From contig JAZGTH010000002.1 in assembly GCA_036877525.1 (NCBI GenBank), positions 3,952,001 through 4,016,000 on the forward strand: a DNA stretch of 64,000 bases. The letters run 5' to 3'. Positions 1-12,599 of the stretch are shown piece after piece. Position 1 is the first letter of the stretch, and every line of letters starts with the position of its first letter. The stretch is from Chromobotia macracanthus (taxonomy: Eukaryota > Chordata > Actinopteri > Cypriniformes > Botiidae). A model generated the notes under the pieces. The model had not been told where the DNA came from and ran no database searches. It saw only the letters and a program-made list of their open reading frames with translations. A program made the position numbers and the translations under genes.

Positions 1-2389
1 GACTTTTCCTCAAACACACACACTCAAGTCTTTCTCTGGCTGGCATAGTTCATTGCATCTGATTAGCTTTCATACACTGTAATCAGTGCTTCTAAACATC
101 CCCAGACGGCACTATGCATAAACATTCACACGCGCACACATGCTTACTGTAACTAATCTACTTGATGAAATGGCGCAGACTTCTGTTTTCAGAAAAGCTA
201 ATTACAACAGACTAACCCAAACATAAACCTTATAATCTCATAACCTTAAATCTCTATCCAACATTACAAAAGAACCTGTCTTTTATTATTTTGTGGTGGC
301 AAATACCATGTTACCACAGCAAACAAAGTTTAAATGCAGTAAAAATAGCTATAATAATTATAGTATTTTGATGGCATTTATGGTTACAAACAATACATTT
401 GTTAGGATTCTTAACAAATACCTGAGGCTAAGATCACTTGTATGTCTGTATGTATCTAGGGGATCATGACATCACAAACCCAGAAGGAAGAGAACTGTAG
501 TTCCTTTCTGCTTTTTACTGCAGTCCTTAAGAAGCGATTTCTGAATATCTCCTTTAGCAGTGAACTTTGAGCCAGTGAACTGTATCATATATTGTTTATG
601 CTTAAACATTACACACCTTGTGTCCAAACCAAGTGATAAACACCAGTAACTAGCTAAAAAAAATGATATGCTATACAGTGCTAGAAAAAGTTTAAAATTT
701 GTACCATTAGCTCATAACTGGGGTAGTACCTTTAAATGGTACACCTGCTAATGTACCTTTTAGCATTATACAGACATGTATTAGTGCCTTATCTACTCTT
801 AAATGTAAAATTTTTTTGTGTTGAAGGTTATAAACGGCAGGCGTATCTTCGGATGGTACTGCCCCAGTGATAAGATAAAGGTACACATTACTTTCTGAAA
901 GTGCATGAAAAGGGTTGGGGGGCTCCAGGAACAGGAACTTTTGTAAGACTCAAATGACACTCTAATAATTATTTAATTTTTGTAAAGCTCAATAACATGA
1001 ACCAGCTTTTCATTTTTATAGTCCATATTTTGCACAATAGTTATATGAATGTGTTTGTTTGTGTGTGTGTGTGTGGGGGGGGTCTCATACAGTACTTTAG
1101 ACACGTTAATGTATTTCAGACTATAGTTATGTGTGTGTGGGGGGTATAGTATTGTATTACAGTGGGTAAATATAGTATTGTAGACACATTTTCACAAGTG
1201 AACATTCCACTTATGATCCTTCCACTTATGGAATTATGATCCTTATTAACATTCCAGTATGTAATGTTTAATTATTGCCTGAGAAATGGGCTGTTGTGCT
1301 CTGTACAGCTCACCTACTGCCATGCTACTGAAAAAATATACAATGCTGAAAAGTTAGCAGTGTCACAACTTCAACATAACTATCCCTGAACACTGCAGCT
1401 GAATGGCTATTCTCCTGTAAGCAAAGCATCAATGGAGCCATGGGGTTTCATTTCGGTTCACAAAGTTCTACACATCCTGTGTGTTAGTGTATTATGTACA
1501 TCAGCCAATTTCATAATGCTTTGTCATCAACAGGACTGCATTTCATCATGTTCTGCAGAATTCTGATTTAACCCCAAATTCAGCACAGAAAACACCAAGT
1601 CTATGTGGATCTGCTCTTAAGCCAGGGGATGGTCAACAGATTTCCTTTACAATACACTGGCCATACTAATAACAGAAGAGCTCAGTATATCAGACAAAGA
1701 ATAGTATACAAAAGCATACCTAATATATCTTATATATAGTATAAGAAGAAACGCACAAAAAGAAATCAACAGAAATCAAGTTGCATTGATGGCACTTGCT
1801 GTATAGAGGACTAAAAAAAAAAATAATAAAACTGCCAATAACTGTATATCCATAATTACATCCATATTTTGTCATCAGTTATTTCTTTATTAATATTTTT
1901 TGAAGACCAGATTAAGGATATCTGATGTTTAACGGAAAAAATTTATTGTAAATGTGTCTTTCATTGCCAACAGTGCCAGGAAGAGCTCATAGACAGATGC
2001 TGGATGACAGTTATTTACGCAGACTGGCGTCTCAGATGCTGCTTGACTCTTTTAATAAATAATGCACACAGATTTGCCCATGACTGGATTCAGCCCGTGT
2101 TTTATAATGTTTTCATTTCCCAAAGCTATTCACTGTGTGAGTGCTTTTATAATGACGTGCCATGGGTTTGTTTAGGATAATAATGTAGAAACCACACACA
2201 CTGTGCCAGGGATTGTACGCAGCGACTCACCCCCACATGAGCCATAACAGTTCTGTTTGAGGCTCCAAGGCACACGATTAACATGGTGTGATGCATATGG
2301 CATCATATTGTATCAGGGGATGCACTGTAGCATATTCAGGGGCAAAAATAACACTGTGCTCTTTTAGTTTGTCCACTAGCTCCAGTGTG

Positions 2390-2492
2390 CCTGTTGCCAT
2401 CAAATCTGCAGCCGTACTGAAACTGCAAAAAGTTTCCTGCACCCTTTGGATTCAATCCAGATCATTGACCACTAGACTACACCACCCTCCAA
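2390..2492 (-). mobile_element. tRNA-derived SINE head
   Basis: The minus strand has a perfect Pol III A-box TAGTCTAGTGG (2469-2479) and a B-box-like GGATTGAATCC (2448-2458), 10 bp apart instead of the usual spacing. A degenerate body follows. Confidence 0.55.
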
Positions 2493-4209
2493 GATCAAAC
2501 TAAGAACATGAAAATAAAGGACATTAATGTAGGAAAGCGCATGTCCATGAATGCGCTCTGAGAACATATAGTACAGTAGCCACCCTGCTGCCTGCAAGCA
2601 ACATTCATATATCTCCAGTAGAGAGATGTTGGGCGCTGATGTAAGTGAATATAAACAGAATTTTAGCATTTATTCTTCAGTTCTCCCTGAAGGTCTTTAC
2701 ATAGTAATATCCTCTGCTAAAAATTATTAGAAAAACTCAACTCACATTCATAGCCACATGTGGCAAATCACTGGGGGTGATCTGGGGATGGAATTTGATT
2801 TGTTTTGTGCTCTCAGATTGTCCTAAGCTTAATACGAGTTTTATTAAGTTTGGGGATTACATAGAGAAGATATAGGTCCATTAGACAATATATGCTTCAA
2901 AAAAAAAAAAAAGAGGACAATACAGATACACAGAACAAATACATTATATTTTGACAACTAAAATTATAAATGTGCTGCTTAAGGCCCAAAATCTGTGGCT
3001 CAATAGTATCCTTGATCATTTTTGAGGGTACTAAGCTGATATAAGCATTTCATTCTTTGAGCATTCTGCTAAATTCTCCTTTAACTCAAAACCATAAGAC
3101 ATACCACAGAGTACATTTTATGTTTATAAAGTTATGATAGTTATTTTCTCACTATGGTGATAAATATTTGAGTGACACGGCTTCTGGAATGAGGAAAAAA
3201 CTAGGACATTAGGACATTTCTTATTCTGGAATTAGAATTTTGTCCTTGATTGGATCGTCAGAAGTTGGAGAGATAAAAACTGCCTGGCCTTTGGATATTC
3301 AACATAGTCCCGGCTTTGTGCAAAGACATATCATTAGAAGTCATTAGAAGAAAGGCTAGTGTTTTTGATTAAAGACTATGAGCACACATATAAAAAAAAT
3401 AATACATGCACAGATAAATCATTTATAATAAACACAGCAAAATTAAATAAATAACAATAAATATACTATATAAATATATACTATATAAATAAACTGTTCT
3501 TTGAACCTGAGGACGCTAGACAGCAGAGCTGTCTAGGCAATAGGATTTCTACTAAGGCATCCTCTGTCATGTACTAGCAGTGATGACAACCCTTCTCAAC
3601 TCCTTAAGGACCAATTCAGACCATTTCAGACATGGGCTGATACAAACCATATGCCTGCACTCAGAGATGTGCGATTAGTGTCTGCACACCACAGAGTTTA
3701 CATCAAATGCAGACATTCTGCAAGTGCAGACGCACAACTGCTGAGAAATTAAGCATGAGACACTGACATAGTTATGGGTGTCAGGAGACTATTCATGCTC
3801 CCGTTGTGTTTCAGTCCAGTCTGCGGTAAACACGCATTTTAAGTCTTTTAAAAATGCTTTAACAATTTCAGGTAATAGCTCTCAACTAACTTCACAAAAA
3901 GCTCTGCATATTTATGCAAAATTGGAATCTCTATCATTCACAATCTCTTATGTTTGTTTAACAAACATAATATAGTTGCTAATTTAATTATAGCAACTAA
4001 AAAAGTAAAGTACTTCCAACTCCATTTACAACCCTTCTTCAGAACTCACAACATCAATGCAGAAAATGTAAAATATGTCTGCAGATTCAGCCTTGGCCTA
4101 GTAAAACTATATGAAAGCAACAATTAAACATGAAGATATGTTTGAATGTAGGGGAACCAATGGACTTTTCATGTGATGATAGCTTGTTGAAATAAGATAA
4201 TGACAGCTG

Positions 4210-4960
4210 TAGATTTACTGTACACACTATGGTCTGTAAAGTAGGCACAGAAACTGGCCAAGAACCACCAATGGTCCATGAAGTCAAACTAATAACAATC
4301 ATCAATACTGGTACATGGAAGGATATGTTCATTTGTTCAACTTGTCAAATCTTACAAAAACCAGAGGAAAGGTGTTCCACACCTCTGTATGCTATCATCA
4401 ACCATCCGTCAACAACAAAACCTGACAAAACAATTCTGTCTGGTTCTGATTTGGTAACTTGGTGATGTTGAAATGGTATAAGGATGAATCTTGACATGCC
4501 TATTACCAACTCAGCATCATCTTTGTGCAAGACACGCAATTGCTCGTGTCCTGCACAGTCTATACATTCATTTGCACCACAAATGAGCTGGACAGGGAAA
4601 TATGCAACAAGATTATGTGGACAACAAATATGCTGGAACTATGCAGCACTATGCAGAAGCCAAATGCCTGGGGCACATTTTCAACACCTTCAAGTGTACC
4701 ACAAAGAATTCAGGGTGTTCTGGTGCACAGTGTGGTTGTAATCACTGCTACCTAATAAAGTAGCCTCAGCGTGCATGGCAAGCTGGACACGGAGGAAATG
4801 TGTTAAAGTGGTCTAACTGTAGCCGAGAATCAAACTCATTAGGCATCTGGCATTCATTAAGAGCTTGTTAAATCTGTGGACCTCATCATCCACTTTCAAC
4901 GTTCTCCAACCCCCTCCCCATATTTGAATCTAACTTAGAAACCCCAAAAAGAAAAACTGA
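4210..4960. other. possible decayed mobile element
   Basis: Broken reading frames on both strands; on the plus strand a Cys-rich run, FKCTTKNSGCSGAQCGCNHC, resembles the C-terminal Cys clusters of some fish element proteins. Several stops; identity not established. Confidence 0.25.
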
Positions 4961-6944
4961 GAGGGTGATACCACAGTCACCACTAGTCAAGTGTAACCAT
5001 CCTTGAATGGGTAAGAGTTCATCTGTACCCCAGTCATTTTCTAACGACTTTGAAGATTCTTTGATGCATGAAACTCATTATGTCGAACATGAAGCCTGAA
5101 GCATATTAGCGTCAGTTCATACATGACAGGGTACATTAGGAATAAAGGAACCTGAAATGATCATGAAGGTTGTGGAAATATACGGTTTAGCTGTGACATG
5201 TTAACTGCTTTAAATAAAAGAAACTAATCCACTGTGCCATACACACAGTGCCCTGCGGTTTTTACCTACTCTTCAAAGAGGTGAGCTGGTAACTAACCGT
5301 GCTTTATCCCAATGAGGTGTCTAGGACAAGCAAACAGAGGCATGATCTGGAATGTAAATCCACAGTATAAAGAATGAGCTGGAAAGAATTAAAACAAAAG
5401 CATCACGTTTGGCAGAATGGTTTTATGGAGCAATTAGCAAGTGTTATAAATCACTGCCTGATAGGAGCCTCCTGTGTGAACTGAGTTTCCTGTTCTCCTT
5501 TAATTGCCTTTACTGCTGCTTTACTGTCTCAGTATCACCTCATTTGTCTGTCTGTTTCTCTCCTTTTATCTCCATCCCTACTTTTCTTCAGGTAGTCACT
5601 ACCATAGTAACAGTTACCAGGGATGTTGTGAGCTCTGGGCTTTGGGGGTTCAACTTTTCATGCCCTGAACCTTGTTTCCCTGTCTTTGGTTACTTGTCAT
5701 TATAAGTCACTCTTATACACAGACTGTCAGTCTGTGTATAAAACTCAAGATGCAGACTGTTTCTGTTTCCTTCTCTTGTTGCTGAGTCAATCTTGCTAGC
5801 ATTTACAGCACATGCTTTTTAGCTGCTGCAGTGTTCCCCTATAATTACATGTTTCTTCAACCGCGGGGATCTTTGGTCCTGTAAACTTTTACCAAAAATA
5901 ACCTTAAAACACTATTCACACTACTCTCTAGTTTTTCAACTAACAAACACCATAAAGATTTCTGACCACCCCATTTTTTTAACCTAGCTGCACTGGATGG
6001 ACCAAGAAAGGAGTTTTGCATGGTGAATGTCAGAGTACACCATATCTTGTACATCTTGAAAGAAGAAAATCCCCTTTTTCCATTAAGATCCATGTCTTAT
6101 TTAAATCTTAAATGTCACTTTTATTGAGGCTAAAATATATGGAGCCTAATTTGACAGCAGGGAAAGACTCTTGGCTACCTTGACAACTTGTGGAATGTTG
6201 TCACTCCATTCAAATCTATGCAGAAAAACTGCACTAAAAATCATATAAGCAGCCCGTTATCTGAATGGGCAAAGAGCTGCTCCATAAACCCCAGCAGATT
6301 TGAATCCATGGTAGGGGGCAGGAGAGAACCGGTATAATTGCCTCTGGTTCAACAACCTCTAGATTTAATCAATGCAGCCTAATAGTGTCTAACATGCTTT
6401 CACTGCCAAGTTAAATACAGAGCCCCCATGTTTCAATTCCAACCTGAAACAGCACTTTGTCCCATTGGAGCGCCTCAGGAAACGAAAAGGGGAAGATGTG
6501 GGAGGTGAAGAGCAGACCAAGCCAAAAATGATTTTAGCAAGTGCTTGGCTAAATCTTCCTCCAGAAACACTCTCAGGAAAGAAAGGAAAATGATGGGAAA
6601 TAGACTTTTGAGGATGGAATCAGCAATTGATTGCTGATGAATGAAACTGCATTCGCTTCAAACCAAACCTGTATTTGTGTTCTGAGGCAGAAACCGCAAG
6701 TGAGCGCTTCAATGAGCCACACCCCTGGGTAAGTGTGCTCCAGCATGCACCAACAGGCATGCATACATAAAAACAGTGCATGGTCTGCCATCAATACACA
6801 CATAATAGAAGGGGAGCCCACATTCATATGATCAGGGCCACTCCACCCAACTGGATTATTGTAGAGAGAGACAGAGAGAAAGAAACAGAACCAAATTGAG
6901 AGCCGCAGAACTGGACTGAATGAAAACAAATGAGGAAAAGCTTT

Positions 6945-7260
6945 AAAGGAATACTTCACCTACTATTTACTCACCCTGATATTGTTCCAAACTTTCCTGA
7001 CTGACTGATTTCTGTGGAACACAAAAGGAGAAAATTCGGAAGACTTTCGATCACTCATTTCCATACAATTACAATGAATTTAAGAGCCACGAAAGCCACT
7101 TTAAAGTATGATTAAAAGTGGTCCATTCGACTTTAAGCTTGAAAGCTTCAGTCCCTATTCATTGTAACTGCATGTAAATGAAACCAGTGGAGAGTCCAGA
7201 ATGTTTTCTTCTGTTTTCCACAAAAAGCAACTCACATGTGGGATATTTGCTTGCACATAT
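6945..7260. mobile_element. Angel-like or related repeat
   Basis: AAAGGAATACTTCACCTACT, TTTACTCACCCTGATATTGT and TTCTGTGGAACACAAAAGGA follow the order of the common cyprinid Angel-type element; a second, inverted part with TTTCCACAAAAAGCAAC follows. Right boundary uncertain. Confidence 0.6.
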
Positions 7261-7264
7261 ATAT

Positions 7265-7297
<33 letters not shown>
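7261..7297. repeat. (AT)n microsatellite
   Basis: AT-only run of 37 bp, 16 bp from the palindrome. Confidence 0.95.
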
Positions 7298-7312
7298 AGA
7301 ATTATAGCTGTT

Positions 7313-7342
7313 TTACATACCTGTGCGCAGACACAGAGACAT

Positions 7343-7396
<54 letters not shown>

Positions 7397-7428
7397 ATGT
7401 GTCTGTGTCTGCGCACAGGTGCATGTAA
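7313..7428. repeat. 116-bp AT-centred palindrome
   Basis: The left arm ttacatacctgtgcgcagac continues to catatacatacatat; the right arm ends gtctgcgcacaggtgcatgtaa. They pair over about 45 bp with few mismatches around an (AT)n centre. Confidence 0.9.
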
Positions 7429-9738
7429 ACCAGCTCGTTGCATAGTTTATTTATATCTGAACCTTTAAGCCCTTTTACAGGATGAGGCCTGCCACTATGG
7501 AAACCCACAGCAACCACAAAACGGTCACCACAGGCAACCAGGCTGGGTAATGGGGCACTAATAGCAATGGAAGAGGGAGTGACACGTTGCCAAAGCCACT
7601 GTAGGTTTGGCTTCATATCCCTCCCCCGAGAGGAGCATGACCAGCTTGGGCACATTCTAATGGATGAAACAGACATTCTTTCCTCCCTCAAGTTTGTCTT
7701 CCTCCCTCTGTTCTTGTTTCTAAAGGTGTATGCAGTAAACAAGATTATTCCCTGGCAAAGCCACCATTCCCCAAAGGATTATGGGAAATATATTATGGAG
7801 GAAGGCTACTCTTTTTTAACACAATGAAACTAAATCAGGCTGATTGTCTGATGTATACTCAGTGTCAAAATCACAGTTCAGATAGCCATAGTCATTGTTT
7901 GCAAATTCCTGAAAATGGCAAAAAGCCTGCTTGTCAGAGTGAAAAAGGGTGCAAGGGTGAAAAATCAATACTTTGAGATATTATAACAACATCTTGGTGA
8001 CAATACAATAATTTTCTTTACAATAATGCATTAACCAACATATTGTTATCTTGTGTTCATCTGCACTGGAATCAGTGCATATTCTTAACGTTATTATAAG
8101 TTTTAGTCAAATAGAAATATTTAATAAAACATTTTTATACACTTACTCCAAGGGCAGTCAATTTCTCCAAAAATATGAATGTGTGAAATGTTGAGCTTTA
8201 CAAGATATTATGCCTAGCTTCAAAAGTGTGGCTACGCAAGGCCAACCTTAAAAGTAGTACCTTTTTTAGCAACATATTCCAAGAAACCAAGAGGACTTTA
8301 AAACCTTCTTGACAGCTTAGTGGAAAAACAAACTGCATAATGTTTGCCCATTTGCATGTAATTGTGCAAGTACTAAAATTCCCATGCCATTATGTACAAG
8401 CTCCTTAAAAACTCTGGAACTTTTTTGTGCTACAGCAGTACAGGAAGCAGAATCAAATCCTTTTTTTTGGAATCCAATCCAAGTCTTTTAACAGAAACAT
8501 GATCAGACTTCCTCAATCCCTACAAACCTTCTTCTGTTTTTTAACTCATGTTTGTTGCCATCCTTCATCCTTCACTTCTCTTCTCTATCACCCTTTCAAA
8601 GATCAAAGGGAAAGATGGATAGAGTGAGACAGAGGTGGAGAATGGTACAATAGCCACCTCTGTGCCAGTACAACTACTGGGCTGTGAGGAGAGGAGCCAT
8701 ACAGTGTGGTGTGGTGAGGGAGACAGCGTTATGAATAACCCTTCGTCTGCCCATCTCCACCAGACTTGGGTGCACAAGGTCGACCCTGTGCTTCAGAAGG
8801 ACGAGAAAACCAACACCACACACGTTGAACATTCTGCATCAGAGCTCCTATTGTACATGGCACTTTTCTCAGGATACTCTAGACCTCTTAATGCAGAACT
8901 AATGGATATTTCCTCTATCTTTCCCTCTCTTAGTCCACTTTCTTGCTCTCTGGAGACTACCTGTTTTCTCTAACTTAAACTTTTCAAAAATCTCAGAAGA
9001 GAATCTGTTGGAGAAGGACCTTTGTCTGCAGACAAACAGTGCTAGGGAGCTTAAAACAGTAACACTACTAACTTACCAAGTACACTAATTTGGTGTTGTG
9101 ACAGTGGCACTGCTGTTTAAAAAAAATAGCAACAGGCTGTACTTTGCTGTATTTAAAAACTCTGCACTGTACATATAGCCTTACCCCAATCTAATGAAGA
9201 TAGTCTTGGAAAGTGGGTTTGTCTGGGTTAGGACACTCATTTTTCATCACTCAGAATTATCCCTGCACAGCAATCCTTTTACAGTACATTGTGCCATTTA
9301 CTATATATTTGATGGTTTCTCCCTAAATAAGATCCTTGTTGTTCTGTGCCAGATAACTACTGCTCTTTTTTAAAATAAGCCAAATCATTTGTATTGTGTA
9401 ATTGAAAAGGCACTTCCCTACACAATAAATAGCTTCTGTTAGTGTAGCTAACTACTTTTACATTTAGGAAGTTTGACTAAAGTTTAACTTCTTTAAAGTT
9501 AGCTTGGCAAACAACAGTTCCAAAGTAGGCTCCTAAACATCAGTGTCAGGTGCCATGGTAGATCACCAGTCCAGCCAAACTGATGAATTCTGGGAACTTT
9601 TGAGTACTTTTTATAGTGTGTGAGAAAGACAGAGAGAGCAAACTCATTTTTGAGAACACATTGTGCTTTCCATGAAGCTTGTCAGCCAAACCACACAGAA
9701 TGAAGGAACTCTCCAGCAAATATTGTCACACAATTCCA

Positions 9739-9837
9739 AAATAATGTTTAAGACTCAAATAGAAATAATGTTTAAGCCATCAAATAAGAATAAGGGTTAA
9801 GCCGTCAAATAAGAATAAGGGTTAAGCCGTCAAATAG
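9739..9837. repeat. tandem repeat, about four 25-bp units
   Basis: Units of the form AATAAGGGTTAAGCCGTCAA plus ATAAG; the two right copies are almost identical and the two left ones diverged. Confidence 0.85.
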
Positions 9838-10193
9838 GGCACAGCACACCCACACAGCACATCCTTGACATGACATCATGCCAAGTGTGTGTCAAGTGCT
9901 GAAGCAAACTAAGAATGAAAGAATGCAATCGTTCCCTAAAGAAGACTAAGAGGAAGCAGTCGGATGAAGGGATTCCAGTTTGAGAATGAAAAATGAGGAG
10001 AGAGGTTGAATGAATCTTAAAATTCTTGCTCAAGTATGTGAGGAAACAATCTTAACCCTCTTTGGCGATGTAGTTTCTGTTCAGCTCAAACAAATAGTGC
10101 AATTACACTAGACAAATGTTGCATGACAGACAAACATGAAAGACCCAAGCTTCCTCTGAATCTACGGAAAGTAAAAGTCCATGCAGACCACTC

Positions 10194-10215
10194 GTGTGTG
10201 TGTGTGTGTGTGTGT
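10194..10215. repeat. (GT)11 microsatellite
   Basis: Direct run of GT. Confidence 0.95.
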
Positions 10216-12526
10216 TGCTGACTAGACAGAGCAGTAAATCAACCCTATTGCTACACCTCATTGGCTGCTTCCTTGTTCCTGTTTTTCGGCATCATTTAAT
10301 CCAGTTAGTGCAATATTCCAGAACTTTCCCATTTATATCTAATCCATTGTTTGGCAGAGCTCTTCAGTAAAACAAATCCAAATAACAGATCTACCTTGTA
10401 ACTGAGGCTGCATGATTCAAAAAATCATATTGTAAATATTTGACACAAACATTGTGATTTAAACTATTATATGTAAAACTCCTTACTCCTAACTTCTTAC
10501 ATTACTACTGCCAAGATACTCGGGCTAAAAGAACAAAGACACATGAAAAGCAACGGCTTTTGACTTTAAATCAAGTAACGGTAAATCTTCTTCCAGTTCT
10601 GAGATATTTCAGTTAAGCCCTGTAATCTTCAGAATACAGACAGAATATACAGCTTTGTGTGGTTTAATAATTGCACAAGGCCAGAAATTGCAATTTACGA
10701 TTTTATTTGGATAAATTGTGCATATTTTGGTTATTTTTCTGTCAGAACATGAGATGAGACCCGAGGGTCTGAGAGGAAGGAAGAAAGAATAAGTGAACTG
10801 TTTCAATTGTTCAGAGATTGAGGGCTGATATAAACAGAATGTGATGACCCTCGTTTGCACAGGGTTGATGTCAGCAGTAAATTAACTGTGATCTCTTGGG
10901 AGTATTTATTGGATGGTTCATTTGGATATAGTTGGAGACCTAAAATTAAATATCCGCGTTGAAGTGTCAAAATAACAGCTGAGATGTTTCATAGTTTAAA
11001 ATGGCACTTCTTTTCTTTTGCTGTTGTCTTGAACATGGTCATTAGGTTCAGCAACAACAGTTGCTCAGTGTACACATGCTGAAGACAAACATCATCTGGA
11101 AGTGAAAAGAACCCAAATACATGGGAAGCATCCCATTGTATATTGATTGTCAGTGAATAATTGAGGGCTGTTAAACTAAAAATTTAATTAAAAACGGAAT
11201 AGCTTATTTTTAACTTTCCAGGAGATGCCTTCAAAAGATTTTGGTTCTGCTTTTTATCCCTTCAGGAGTTTGACAAACTCCATGCTGTATGGAAAATAGC
11301 AGCATATGGATTGGTTGGGAGTGACATGATATTAAGTAAATTGGCTCATTTTTTGCTAAATTATTCCTCTAACACCTATTTTTCAAATTTGCCAGTTTTG
11401 CATAAAACCTTCACAACATAATATGCCTGCAATGAAAGATTATGTTGACAAAGGCCAGAGCTTAGTGGCACTGTGTTTATGATCATGACAACTGCTCTCA
11501 AGACTCCCATGAACTTTGCATGGAAGCACTAAAATTGTCGTCTTTGAAAGGACTGACCCTTTCTGACGAGGGAATTGGGATGTTATTGTGTTTAATAAGC
11601 TGTGTCATGAATGTATGTTTATTTAACATCCACAGCCCGATAAAATTACTGGAATGTCTTCAGCAATCAAAGGTCCTGTCTTTTTTCCTGTTCTGACATT
11701 TGCCTTCTAGAAATGTCTGTGGGACTGAGCTTGCTACCAAATAGCTTACATATCTCTCAATAACTTTCCCACACAACTTTATTTGGTGTATTTAAGTTTT
11801 TGGGACTGGCTCTGAAACTCTTTCTCTGATAATACAACCCTTATTCTAAAGCACCACATAGGCATAGAATTGGCCAAAACGATATTCCTGATTAACCGTT
11901 TCCAGGTTGTGTTTTAATCAACGTCAGCATGATAAGGTGACCTTTTCAAAAGTTTATATACTCACTTCCCACTATGAAAATATTGCAAATGCTAACCCCC
12001 TTTATTGCGACACTTTATTTGTGGATGGAAATCATAATTTCATTTCCTGAGAGCACAATCCGGGCTCATTGTGAAGAGATATTGCAGTTAAACCGTGCCG
12101 CTGAAAACCGGCTTTTCCCATGAAGTCTTATACATGGAGAAGTCATACACATTGCAGAAGTACGTAAGAAGATTCAATGTACCATGTGCTATGGAACCAC
12201 CTTAGATGCATTAGGCAGAACTAACATTAACGTTCCACTGCATATCTCAATATACTTACCAGATTTCTCACCGACTTCTTGCTTGTTTTTGTCAGCTTGT
12301 CCCATACTGATTTAAATATTCAAGGACACAATGGCAATTCAATTGGAGTGGTTTTATGAGCATGTCTGTTACCTTTGGGGCCATCAATACACCAGTGTAG
12401 TTCTAAAGGTTGACAGTTCTAGCAGCTATCCATATTTACAATATATAGTCTCTTTTTCTGGAAAACAAACCAAAATCATCATTTGTTTTCTAGGTCTTAC
12501 AGAGGGGTTCTTCAGAGTTACTCTAC

Positions 12527-12599
12527 CTGGGAAAGGGGTCTGGACAGTCTGTGACGCTCCACATTCTTCTCCTCTGAGGACCAGGAGTGAAACTGCAGG
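12527..12599 (-). CDS. pdlim2: pdlim2 exon 6
   Basis: 73 nt, phase 2 in, 0 out: S then LQFHSWSSEEKNVERHRLSR and PLSQ. It resembles the SFQSLACSPG-DRLSYSGRPGSRQ segment of the human protein. Acceptor ccttag|CC, donor CAG|gtagag. It is the last exon identified in the window. Confidence 0.85.

Larger units (their letters stand above)
1..12526. other. no coding exon recognised (intron or beyond of pdlim2)
   Basis: I looked on the minus strand for the DSEVFKMLQ segment and for the LIM signatures (CxxC, GHFWVGDELYCEKHA) and found none. Contents: AT-rich sequence, a tRNA-derived SINE near 2390, a possible decayed element at 4210-4960, a foldback-type repeat at 6945-7260, a palindrome at 7313-7428 and a short tandem repeat at 9739-9837. 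Confidence 0.5.

Noticed and set aside
1265..1320. Minus-strand VGELY segment as a possible LIM exon of pdlim2
   Set aside because: Lacks the zinc-binding Cys and His residues that should follow.
6573..6959. Minus-strand open frame of 128 codons
   Set aside because: Hydrophobic, Cys-rich chance translation; no domain, no splice context.
7302..7742. Minus-strand open frame of 146 codons
   Set aside because: Its C-terminal part is translated AT repeat and palindrome; the rest shows no family signature and does not match the missing pdlim2 exons.
8635..8973. Plus-strand open frame of 112 codons starting MENGTIATSV
   Set aside because: No recognisable domain, no clear splice sites, and no homology I can recall; likely chance.
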